A stretch of 64,000 bases of DNA from Carettochelys insculpta (Eukaryota > Chordata > Testudines > Carettochelyidae), in the NCBI RefSeq assembly GCF_033958435.1, contig NC_134138.1, positions 79,098,298 through 79,162,297 of the forward strand, given 5' to 3'. A program made the position numbers and the translations under genes. Of the stretch, positions 54,191-64,000 are shown piece by piece (the first letter of the stretch is position 1; every line of letters begins with the position of its first letter). The notes beneath the pieces are model-generated. The model saw only the letters and a program-made list of their open reading frames with translations, was not told where the DNA came from and did no database searches.

Positions 54191-55636
54191 TTACTGTGGT
54201 CCCCGTTCAAAGGCCTGGCACAGGGCCTCCTGTACCTGCACCCCATCCTGCTGGGCCTGGTGGCACAGAGTGGCAGGGGGCTGCTCATACCTGCGTCCCT
54301 CCTTGACAGACCACCCCTGCACAAATGGCTCGTGCTTTGCCTCCACCAAGTTGTGCAGTGTACAGCAGGCCCTAACCACAGCTGGGATGCTGGGGAAGCC
54401 CACCTCCAGCCTGATGAGGAGGCATCAGAAGTGTCCTTTCAAGAGTCCAAAGGCCCACTCAACTGTATTGTGGGCCCAGTTCAGCCACTTGTTAAAAATG
54501 TCCTGGCTAGGCTGCATGTGTCCTGCGTATGGCCTCATCAGCCAGGCCTGCAGGGGTTAGGCTGTGTCCACCACAATGCAGGGTGGCATTGTGGTGTCCT
54601 CATCTGGGAGCTCCCACCAGGGGATGAAGGTGCCTTCAGCCATACGGTGGCCCAGCCCCAAGTTTGGGAACACCTTGGCATCGTGGGTGTGGCCAGATCG
54701 GCCCACGCAGATGTCCTGGAAGCAACCTTTGGCATCAATGAGCGCCTGCAGGACCACGGAGTGGTAGCCCTTGCAGTTTACGTAGGCCCTATTGCTGTGC
54801 TCTGGGGCCTGGATGATGATATGTGTGCCATCCAGGGCCCTGAAGCAGTTCGGGAAGCCCAACTCATTGAACCCCTGGACGGCATTGTCCATGTCCCCGT
54901 TGTAGATCAGCTGCTGCAGGAAGACCCTGTTGATGGCCTGGATAACCTGCAGCACGTGGGTGGGGGATGAGCTCATGAGTGTGGGGCAGGGTGCAGTGTG
55001 CCCACCCATCCCCATCCCCGGCCCTGCCCCTGGCTCCTGCAGGGCAGGCCTCCCTTGGGCCCTCTTCCCTGTCCCCATCCTGTCCCACTTGAGGGCTGCC
55101 CCTGAGGACTGCTACAGTGCCCCTTGCTGGGGAACCCCTGGGCCCTTGCCTGCAGGGGCAGTGGTGTCACACGAGCTTACCTCATTGAGGATGGCCCCCA
55201 CAGTGGACCTGCCCACCCTGAACTGGTGGACAACAGATTGGTCACTGTCCAGGTTGTCCAGCTTCCAGAGGGCGATGGCCACCCTTTTCTGGAGCAGGAG
55301 TGCTGGCCTCATGCAGGTGTCCTGGTGCTGGGGGACTGGGGCAAGCCAGTGGCACAGCTCCAGAAATGTCCCCATGGTCATCCAGAAGTTCTGTAGCCAG
55401 CGATCATCGCTCCATTCCTCCCGCACCAGCCGGTCCCACCAGTCAGTGCTTGTGAGGAAGTCCCACACACAGCAGGTGACCTGGGGTACTAGGTGGGGAT
55501 GTTGCACCCTGAGGATGGCCTCCAGGAGGGTGGCTAGTAGGGTGGCCACCTGGAGCCTTTGGTGCATAGCAGTCAGGACCACAGCCAGTGCATCGGCCAC
55601 TGTCTCAATGTGGAGGGGGAGCTGGTTGGGGTCCAT
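54191..55636 (-). pseudogene. Harbinger transposase E
   Basis: Exon 1 (55636-55181; an in-frame ATG also lies at 55642) starts MDPNQLP and is open: STDWWDRLVREEWSDDRWLQNF, RVGRSTVGAILNE, donor GAG|GTAAGC. Exon 2 (54946-54191) follows CTGCAG: ALDGTHIIIQAPEHS, GHTHDAKVF, VVDTA then a TAA (54559-54557) where Tyr is expected, later VEWAFGLLKGHF and a TGA, then CCTLHNLVEAK to the end. Asp, Asp and Glu positions are kept, so only the two stops clearly break it. Confidence 0.85.
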
Positions 55637-55732
55637 GGGCACATGGGGTGCCTCTTCTGCTCTTCATCAGTCTGTGTGCCTGGCGACAGGTAGCTGGCCT
55701 TCAGTGTGCAGCCCAAGGCTTGGGGTGGGGAG

Positions 55733-55744
55733 CCCTTTAAAGGG
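55733..55744 (-). promoter_or_regulatory. CCCTTTAAAGGG box before transposase E
   Basis: This perfect 12-bp palindrome lies about 95 bp upstream of the start. It is kept despite the divergence of E. Confidence 0.5.
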
Positions 55745-56004
55745 ACAGTGGGCGGCTGCCCTGGAAGGACTCTTCTACCATGCCACCCTGCCCACGGCAT
55801 TTCCTGCCCCAGTACTTCCAAAAGAGCAGCCTGAGACGTGTGGACGTGCTCTTTTGAAAGCGTGGTGGGGTCCATTCAAAAGGATGGGTCAAACCTTTGC
55901 TCCCCATTTGCTTGAGTGGACGCTCCCTTTGGAAAGGCCACCTTTCAACATTCAGTTTAGAAAGCCGTCCTTTTGAAACAGCTATGATGCAGATGCAGAC
56001 CTTA

Positions 56005-57895
56005 GAGGCAGTTAAATAATGGAATCTTTTATCTATGAATGTTTATTTGAAAAAAAGCTAAAAGAGATTTCAGTGTTTTCTTCAACTCAGTTCTGCTCCC
56101 CACAAAGTCTGAATTGAATTGAAATCCTTCATTTTCATCAAATGGAACTGCTTCCTCTAACCTTGCTGCTGCTTTTTAAAAGTCTAGATTGCATTGGCTC
56201 TGAATTTCCTAGTCAAAATAATACCCTTTGCATTTAAATCTTCATTCTCATCTTATTTCATTATAGACACAGCCACTTTTCAGTCCACTTTGTCTCAGCC
56301 ATTGTATCTCCAATGGATTTGCATCCTTCTATTGTTATCTCCAGAGCACCATCTTTCTCAATTATAGAAACAGACCTTGTTCTGGTCAGGTGAATCCCTT
56401 AACTTCAGAGTTTATAGACTTGGACTTTCCAAGCCTTCTATAACACCTATGATTCCTGATACTTCAATTTTTTTTGGCATTTCATTGCAAGCATTTCAGT
56501 CAATGTTTCTGTATCAATTTAAGATGAAAGCTTATTTCTTTCCTCACTTCTTTTCTTTATCACTTTTAATGAAGTTCAGTTGATTTGCTCTTGACCTTCA
56601 TTCTCCTCTCCACAATCTTTCAGTCCTTATATTTTCATATCAATCTGTATCCATTACTAGTGTCTTTTTCTCTCTCTGTATCCACCCACAAATGTCTTGT
56701 TTTCTAACTCAGTGTTTGTCATCATCTAATCGTACAATTATCCAATATTAACTTTTAACATGATTGCCCCTCCTGTGGAGCAACTCACAGATGGCAGGAA
56801 GGGGGAAGGAAACCTTTACAAGTGACTCCTCCCATCCAGTGTGGATCCCCTGGGGACTGTACATGCCTCACAGTAGCAACAGGACACAAGGTTATGTTTC
56901 TTGGATTTATGCAGACTGTGTTCCTGACAGCTTCCACCTTCATTTCCTTTCCTGGAGCTAGGTTAAGAGGGCTTCTGGCCCATCATTTGAAGTGTTCCGT
57001 ACACAGAGTACACACTGTACACTATGGTGGAAGGACATGTGTATACATACAGAGGTATTTGTTACTGAGAGGGCATTGGAAAGATGATATAGCCTGGGAA
57101 CTGATTATCTTTTTGGGTGGAATTTCTTCAAGGCCAGCGTTGGAATGTTACGTCCCCTGAAACCTTACCTATTCCTTCCCATCCTCTCCTCTCACCACAT
57201 CTGGCTTCCTGGACTCATGAAGAGTACCCTGAAGAATTCAAGCAGAGAGTCAATGCTGAGTAAAAGGCAGCAGGGCAGTTCCTTTCATTTGGGAAGAAGT
57301 GATTTGTGTAAGGAGGAGACCTCTCTCAGTCTTGATGGTTTGATCTGGTCCTTCTGTGTTTAATTTGTTTGTTATAGGACTAGCAAATATTTTGACTATT
57401 TTGCTGCTACCCCACATTCTCAGATTCATTATGTTTCAAAAATTGGAGCACTTCCAGGATTTTTCTGTGTTTTGGTTCCCTTTGATGGAAAAAACGATGA
57501 AACGACAGCTCACAAAAGCAAATATAGATGAGCGTAAACTGTATTTTACTAGTGCCCACTCACAAATGAACAGTTTGTACATGTGTGTGCTGTTTAGGCT
57601 GCACAGACATGTTACTCTAGTGTGCAGGGGAGTATGGAGAGCTCAACAGTCAAAGACACAAGATTTACTCCCCCTGCTCTCTGGAAGAGCGTAGGAGGTG
57701 TATTAATTTAGGTAGTCTAAAATGATCAAAGATTCAAACATATTAAAATGGGTAAGAAACTGCCAATATTGAGCAGTTCTAAAGAAGGTTTGGTGTACAA
57801 CAGGGATGAATGAATAACCTACCCATTGGTTATTTTGTTTACCGGTTAGGCCCAATTTCCATCACATTAATTTTAGTTCACTGATTTCTGGTCAC
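56005..57895. other. AT-rich stretch without a recognisable gene
   Basis: Several frames of 60-112 codons occur, none with a known domain. I see no element ends. Confidence 0.5.
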
Positions 57896-57898
57896 ATG

Positions 57899-58294
57899 GG
57901 CTACATCTACACTTGTCCCCTTCTTCAAAGGGGGCATACTAATCAGGGTGATAGATCAGGAATCTCAGAATCATAGAACACTAGGACTGGAAGGGACCTC
58001 GAGAGGCCATCAAGTCCAGTCCCCTGTCCCAATGACAGGACCAAGTACTATCTAAACCATCCCTGAAAGACATCTATCTAATCTGTTCTTAAATACCTCC
58101 AGCGATGGAGATTCCACAACCTCCCTTGGCAATTGCATATGCAGCACTTTATTAGGCAAATTCTCCCCTGTGGCAACTTCAAAGTGTAAGACTTCAAAGT
58201 GCCGGCATGACGTGTAGCCGCAGGCACTTTGAAGTACCAGCACTGCTTCAAAGTGCCTTTACTCTCTTCAAAGGGGGCAAGTGCAGATGTAGCC
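57899..58294. mobile_element. MITE interrupted by a CR1 tail
   Basis: The ends GGCTACATCTACACTTG and, in reverse, GGCTACATCTGCACTTG are followed inwards by CCC and CTTCAAAG on both sides. CACTTTGAAGT motifs fill the right part. ATG and ATT flank it. The middle is CR1 sequence. Confidence 0.75.
57966..58130 (-). repeat. CR1 3' end inside the MITE
   Basis: On the minus strand it reads PREVVESPSLEVFKNRLDRCL and then GGTCCCTTCCAGTCC and TTCTATGATTCTG. It is a short truncated copy that landed in the MITE. Confidence 0.8.
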
Positions 58295-58299
58295 ATTGT

Positions 58300-59890
58300 G
58301 TTCTGTTTTACAACGTCTGATCTTAATATAGATTTTAAATTATATCAAGAGACAATGTGTGTCTCTTTTTTGCACTTCCCATCAACATCAGTTATAGGTT
58401 GTTATATGTTACAAACATACTTTTAACAGTTAAATTCACAGTTAGGGTAAATTTGTAGGCCCAGTTACCACTGTATGGCTCGATATTTTATGTTTAAATT
58501 AATTATTCAGTGAAGAAAACACATTATTGAGTGTCATCATTAATTTTCAATGTTATCCATTCTTGCATACAAGTATATTAATTTCCTTTTAACTATTTGC
58601 AGATGATTAACAATTCAGGTAATGAAAATGACAGAATTGTAATCCATCATAAACAAAACAAATCAAATAACATTTTAGTTTTGTGATGTTCTTACCCAAA
58701 GCCAGTTTTAAAATCCCACTCCTAACTTCTGTCATAGTCTATGGCTGTCTCCCCCCAACCCCCTGGTCTTATAGTCCTTCTTTTTCTCATTTGGGCTGTG
58801 GACAGAGACACTCTTTATCACTCCTTTCTCCTCGCTGGTTGCACTTCCCTTATAGACAATGGAGGTTAAGGCTCTGCAGCAATCTTGTTCCTCTATTTTC
58901 TGCAGCCTCACAACAGTCTGCTCCAAATGACTATGTTGTCAGTCTTGGACTCCTCAGTCCCTCAAGAAAGAGTAGCATCAACATTTAAAAACACTTAAAA
59001 CACTTTGCCTTTATAGCTCTCAGGAGACAGTCAAGAGCACACATACGAAGAGCAAATTACCACAATGACAATAGGTGTTCCCCTTGTTTCTCTATCTTTA
59101 ATGTACTCCTCCATTGCTGATCCTCTCCTTACAAGTGCTGTGCTTCAGGCATTCTATTAACATTCAACTGAGATATATTCAAGAGCACAGCAGGAGCTCT
59201 CTACCTATGCCTAGAATCTTTGGCAGCAGTCAGCTGATGAATGAAGTAGATGATTTTGCAACTGGAAGGGAGGGTGAAATGTGAAAGAAAAGCACTTTGA
59301 CAGGTACAGTAACTTAGTAGCCTTACAAATGAAGACACTGTTCTTTATTTCCACAATAATCTTATAAAATACTTTTTATTCCAGTTTGATGTTCAAGCAA
59401 CTTATCTTTCCAGTTAGTTCCTTTCAGCCTAATTCTGCCTCCTTTTAATGTTTCTATCAGCTAGAAATTCTTCAGCTTAGTAAATGGCAACCTGTAACTT
59501 TTTAAATCCTTACATGTTTTATTAATATTCTCTTGTCTGTTTATTATTCCACTCCAATTTGTAGGACTCCTGAAGACATTTCTTTTCATATTATATGGTT
59601 TGCTTTAGTTGCTATTGAGAAATACTACAGTGAATAATAAAGAGACCTTTGTATATATTTTCCCACTCCAAACATTTGTGTAGTTGTGTCTTCAGTTCAT
59701 TTTGCAGCCTCCAGGAGCACTGAGACTAGTGATATATCTTGTCCTGGTTCTGCTGTCTTCCTGCAAAGACATTCATGAAATTTCATTTTCCAGGCAGCAC
59801 ATTTCACTTATAAAGCCATAGGAATCCGGGAATGCAGAAGCACATTAAATAACTCAAGAGATATAGAAGATTCCCCACCACTTGAGTCTT
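58300..59890. other. AT-rich stretch without a recognisable gene
   Basis: I recognise no coding frame, RNA gene or element end here. Confidence 0.5.
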
Positions 59891-59894
59891 TAAA

Positions 59895-60040
59895 AGAAAG
59901 ACCTGCTGTAGCTCAGACACAAGTTAATATTCTTGCCTAAGGAAATACTTGATGGAACTCTGTCTGGTCCCTGTATTATACAGAAGGTCTGACTAGATCA
60001 TAACGGTCCCTTCCAGCCTTAAAATCTTGAACCTGTTAAT
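59895..60040 (+). repeat. degenerate SINE-like repeat
   Basis: GCTGTAGCTCAGACACAAG resembles a tRNA head. The tail GACTAGATCATAACGGTCCC and CCAGCCTTAAAATC resembles the shared CR1/SINE 3' end. Too decayed to name. Confidence 0.45.
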
Positions 60041-60065
60041 TAATTCATGCCACTCACCAGCACCA

Positions 60066-60685
60066 ATCAAGATAGATGATGCAGACTTACCCAGCACAGA
60101 CAGCTTTACATACGTAGGCAGTGTCATCCTCCATGACGGAGGCACCAATAATGACATCCAGAACAGACTAAGCAAGGCCAGAATGTCCTCAGAAGTATGA
60201 ACAATGTATGGAGAGCTACACAGTACAGTGTCCACACCAAGCTTGAGCTGTACCAGAACTGTGTCACATCAACATTACTATGTGTCTCAGTGTGCTGGCA
60301 GATGACAGAGTGAGACCTTGCCAACCTCTCGTCCTTTCACGCCACCAGCCTTCGCAAGATACTTCTCGTCTTTTGACCGAAGACAATCTCCAACCATGAC
60401 CTGCTCCTGCAAGGCCACCAGGAGGACATGACCACTATCTTCATGAGAAGACACTGGAGATGGATAGGGCATGTGATGAGAAGGGAGGCAGACACCGTTG
60501 TAAAGATAGCACTTCACTGGATGCCTGAAGGTCAACCGAAATGTGGGAGGCCCAAGACAACATGGCAATGTACTACTGAAACCGACACAAAGAGAATGAA
60601 CTACATCTGGGACACACTGGAGAAAATGGCCAAAACCAGACAGAAGTGAAGACCTTCAGTTCTGCCCTACAAGACAGCAGGTGTA
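60066..60685 (+). pseudogene. LINE reverse transcriptase C-terminal part, decayed
   Basis: First part: IDDADLPSTDSFTYVGSVI and NDIQNRLSKARM (60070-60195), the region after the polymerase core. After shifts, a second part: RRHWRWIGHVMRREADTVVKI, HWMPEGQPKCGRPKTTW and LEKMAKTRQK, ending at a stop near 60649. These are C-terminal landmarks of endonuclease-type LINEs and match the order of the fragments at 3996 and 26355. No trinucleotide tail is clear. Confidence 0.75.
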
Positions 60686-60689
60686 ACAG

Positions 60690-61535
60690 GCTTAAACTAA
60701 CTGCCAGTGCCAGATTTATTTTCTCCCATGTCATTTTTAGAGTAAGTATCGCTTTCACAGCATCTTCTTATGAATACCTTGACCAAACAGTGTATGGATT
60801 TATTACATCAGCTAACAGCCTCTCTGTCCAGAATGATCTTGTTTTTAGCTATGGTTCTGCACTCATGTTTTGCAAGGTTATGGGAAGCCTTTGACTAAAT
60901 GAGCAGCATCTGCACCCTACACTTTCAACAGTATATGCTTTGAGGTAAAAGTCATTCTTCCCCAGAGTTTGCCTTTATTGTTAACTTAACTCAGAGCCTA
61001 TAAAACTTCAGCTTAAGTGATCTTCAGAGCTCTGATGTTCCCAGGGTTTCATCCTTCAGGCCCTGCTGTCCTTGACACAATTCCTTTTTCTTCAGAAAGA
61101 ATTTTAAAGACTTTTTTATATCATTTAAATTGGAGCTAATATGACTTGAAATAACTTTTTTTCTAGCTAGGATCTGAGAACCATACAATCTGTCAAACTT
61201 GGCTGTGCATGGACAGCCCCTGTCACAGAGCTCCAGAGAAGGCTTTAGAAGCTTGATCATAATATATAGGCATCTGTCAATAGATGTCACTATAGAGGAT
61301 CTCAATTATATTTGTGTTGATGACTTTCAGTGTTTTTGCTCTTATTCAAACTAAATTTTATGTTTTTCTGAGCAGAATCAAAACAACAGATCTCCTAAAT
61401 GGCATGAATATAGGTGTTTTCAGCTCACCTGTACAACTGAATTCCCTCCTTCACTGCATGCCCCTGTGGTGGAGTATAACAGACTCTCTGCGGTCCCCTG
61501 ACATATACTTCATGGCCCTGGTACACCTTCCCCAG
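60690..61535. other. stretch without a recognisable gene
   Basis: Short frames only. Confidence 0.5.
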
Positions 61536-61537
61536 GA

Positions 61538-61858
61538 AAGGGTTGAATCTCCAGCTGTCTCTTGCCTGGCAACATGCATGGTCCAGCACGATTTTACTTA
61601 GCCAGATATCAAATTATCATCGGTGTGTCCAAGTTTCCTGTGATTCCGTATAGTTTGTTTACAGCTGCCAGTCCTGGCTCTCCATGTTCTGTGCTGTTAT
61701 TTAGCTCTAAGCTATCCCTACAGGTCTTCCAAAAGCCCAGCATGCATTGGAAGTGTTGGTAATGCTTCTAACCACCATTGACCTCCTGTGGTTCAGCAAA
61801 TTCTCTTATTCTGCACTGGTCAGGTCCTGAGGGTGCCAGATTAAAGAGGTTCAGACTG
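61538..61858. mobile_element. TA-flanked-type MITE, copy 2, decayed
   Basis: GGGTTGAATCTCC, GCCTGGCAACATG, GTTTGTTTACAGCTGCCAGTC, GGAAGTGTTGGTAATG and the end GAGGTTCAGACTG match copy 1 (21797-22111) in order and spacing. TA follows the right end. Confidence 0.65.
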
Positions 61859-62028
61859 TAATGGAGAGGGTCCTACAAGCTGCCTAGTGTGGCTGTGTGG
61901 AGAACAGCCAATTGTGTCCTAGCAGGTCAGCGTAAAATGTGCTCCAGGGCCAGAGTAAGTTCAGTCCTCCTTTGGGTAGTGTCCCTGTGGGTGCTCCGTT
62001 TTTGGTGTATGTGCACCCCTGCACTGCT

Positions 62029-62107
62029 AATCAGAGACCTTTGGTAACCGTATTCGTTGAGACCATGCATGTGCTTTCTGTTCCTTGTGGTCTGTCTCTA
62101 GACTAGC
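62029..62107 (+). repeat. diverged direct repeat, unit 1
   Basis: About three of four bases agree by eye with 62565-62640. Confidence 0.45.
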
Positions 62108-62564
62108 TAGCACTTTGTGCGTGAAAGCCCATTGATTCCTTATCCATCACCTTTGGTCTCACATGCAGGGTGCAGTTGTCCATTCCTTATCTGCATCTTT
62201 GCATAAGTAGTAGCTGTTGTTTGTATCTTACATGCTCCCTAATAGTCTTCCCCCTTTTTTTTATTCCCTCATGATTAAGAAAGAAAATGGGAGGAGGGGG
62301 TAGACCTTTAGTAATGAATTCCTGTCTTGTCTGCCCCACCCCCACTCCCTCCTTTATTGAGAAGACCAAAGGTTTTTTCTAGCTGAAAAAGGGAGTAAAG
62401 AGGACCTTCTTCTGAACTCCTCAATGCTAAAGAATACAACCCCCCCCAACCCAGGGGTGTGCACCAGCTCACCTGGCTCTGAGGTTTTCTCCTGCAAGTG
62501 ATGATGGTTCTCCCAGCTGTATATCCCTTTGTGTCCTCCACTGTAGGTACCTCAGCACCTCTAC

Positions 62565-62640
62565 AATCAGAGATTTTTGGTAGCAGTGTCTGTTGAGCCT
62601 CACATGTGTTTTCCTTCCTCATGGTTTGCCTGAAGGCTAC
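62565..62640 (+). repeat. diverged direct repeat, unit 2
   Basis: Partner of 62029-62107. Confidence 0.45.
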
Positions 62641-64000
62641 TTACCACTGCCTGGGCAAAAGCCCCTCACATCCTTCTCCACCTCAGAGCCTAGAGAACTC
62701 CAAAGCAGGGAGTAAGAGGGTGGGTTGTGAAGCACTCACAGGGACATATTTCTCAAAGAACCATTTGTACTGCACAAGGTTAGTAACTTCCTCTTCTTCT
62801 TCTTCAAGTGATGTTGCTGTGGGTGGTCCACTCCAGATGACTGCCCAGCAACAGGGCAATAACAAGGGTGAGGCAAATGAGGCACTTGCCTTGGATTCAG
62901 GGCTGAAGGGGCACATGAAACAGCCATAAAGTGGCTGCAGCTCCTTCCTTTGTAAAAGCTTTCATGTAAATGCGCCTTTGACTGCTGTTTCTAAAGTGTT
63001 GTTTTTGTTTGCACAGGGCAGAGCTAACAGTTTAATCCTGTTACTGACTGTGTGTGAAAGGGAGCATCCCTTTCCAAATTTCTCTCATGCAAAACGTGCT
63101 TGCCTTCGGGGTCCTGGCCAGGTTGCCTCGATGGATCCTCCATCCCCATGCTTTACTGCAGGAGAAAGGTGTTTCTACTAACATCATGGAAAGACACCCT
63201 GGCTGTTCCCTCAAAGGAACTGGGGGAGTGGGAGAGTGAGGGGGATTTAAAAGCAGATTTGAGCCTAGCTGGAAACTTAGCTGCTGCTGGAAATCGTACC
63301 ACAAGCTCCTGCCTCCCCCGACTTGAGAATACCCCCTTGCAGCCACCATGTGGCTTTGCAGGGCCAATCCTAGTTGGGGGGGGGGGGAATGACTCCTGCT
63401 TTATCTCTCACCTGACACGACGCTCACTTGGAGGTGCTAAGTGAAATTCACAAGTCTCTGTGCAGCTGGGAGCCAACCTGAGCTAATGCCTCTCTGCCCC
63501 CTCGACTGCCTCCCCCACCCCTGGTGCAGGGTAGGCCTGGTATTTTATCTGAAGAGGGCTTTGAAGGTATCATGCCCAGAGCTTGGGCTCCTACGCCAGA
63601 CCCAGTGCATGTCACTTTGCACGGAGAAAGTGCAATCGCAAAGGGGGAGTGCTACTCAGCCCCTGCCTGCAGCGCATCAAGCCGGTTTGTAGCTAGATAC
63701 CTGAAGAGGTCGGGGGAGGGCACATGACTGAGCAATGCTCTGGGGAGATCATACCCTCCCCACACATGTATGCATCATTTAAAGGGAGATGGGACCTGCT
63801 GGTATCTGCAGCTCCTCAAGTTTGAACGGGACGGTAGAATTCCCCTCCCCTCTATCAGAGGAAGGGTTCCTTCATTGCCCTCAAGCTGTCCTGGGCGCCA
63901 GGTGGGAGGGGAACACTGGCTCTGAGGATCAATGCTGAGAGCTGTAGGAGAATAATCTGAACACAGTCCATCTCTCAGCATTTTGTTAGTGAAACCCTAA

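Larger units (their letters stand above)
52565..56001. mobile_element. Harbinger element E, a second and more divergent type, left-truncated
   Basis: The plan is as in A (accessory gene on +, transposase on -), but the sequence is clearly more distant. The left end is cut within accessory exon 1. The right end, in reverse GGTCTGCATCTGCATCATAG, is followed inwards by CTTTTGAAA motifs rather than TTCGA motifs, like the ATTTGCATG-type MITEs. Confidence 0.78.
61865..64000. other. stretch without a recognisable gene; contains a diverged direct repeat
   Basis: AATCAGAGACCTTTGGTA from 62029 and AATCAGAGATTTTTGGTA from 62565 begin two roughly 80-bp related segments that continue with GTTGAG and CATG words. 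This suggests two copies of an old dispersed repeat. Frames of 60-114 codons near 62.6-63.7 kb have no recognisable domain. Confidence 0.45.

Noticed and set aside
62606..63727. Cluster of 60-114-codon frames on both strands
   Set aside because: They overlap each other in several frames, carry no domain and include repeat sequence. They look like chance frames.
1..64000. CRISPR array, operon or prokaryotic defence genes
   Set aside because: No spaced short repeats or bacterial gene structure are present. Introns, LINEs and SINEs show nuclear animal DNA.

Overview
This is a window of vertebrate nuclear DNA, most likely from a non-avian sauropsid, and a turtle is my best guess. That call is an inference. 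It rests on the mix of repeats: CR1 LINEs ending in ATTCTATGAT-type octamers, tRNA-derived SINEs with a CR1-like tail, Penelope-like retroelements with a GIY-YIG endonuclease, and PIF/Harbinger DNA transposons with many small relatives. I recognise no host protein-coding exon, no RNA gene and no CRISPR array. Everything that reads as protein is transposable-element protein.

Layout. 1-6.9 kb is mostly AT-rich unique-looking DNA with a Penelope tail, a 5'-inverted LINE end and a SINE. 6,974-10,931 is a complete two-gene Harbinger element (called A here): a SANT/Myb-like gene on + converging on a DDE transposase gene on -. 11-14.6 kb holds palindromic MITEs. 16.05-20.3 kb is a nearly full-length CR1 on the - strand. 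21.8-30.5 kb holds a small TA-flanked MITE, a Penelope copy, a second 5'-inverted LINE, a SINE, a minisatellite and a CR1 tail. 33-37.5 kb has a MITE, a CR1 tail and a Penelope element with inverted terminal repeats and a 14-bp target duplication. 38.2-56.0 kb is a GC-rich cluster of five more Harbinger bodies (B, C, D0, D, E), one internally deleted derivative, one LTR-like insertion and one CR1 tail. 56-64 kb returns to AT-rich DNA with a MITE, SINE-like and LINE fragments.

The Harbinger elements are the centre of interest. All share one plan: a SANT/Myb-like DNA-binding protein gene of two exons and a transposase gene of two exons, transcribed towards each other, each preceded by a TTTAAAG-type box about 80-115 bp before the start. 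Copy A has matching terminal repeats, a matching 3-bp target duplication, an uninterrupted 408-aa transposase across one clean intron and, with one choice of splice sites, an uninterrupted 259-aa SANT protein. B, C, D0, D and E are visibly broken by stops, frameshifts, lost splice sites or truncation. In family terms, the SANT protein is expected to bind DNA and help bring the transposase to the element ends; this is known for Harbinger elements, not shown here.

No clearly novel system is visible. The best leads are the intact state of element A, conserved UGUANAUA (Pumilio-type) motifs downstream of the SANT gene in every copy, subterminal palindromes, and a shared terminal sequence on MITEs with otherwise unrelated interiors.
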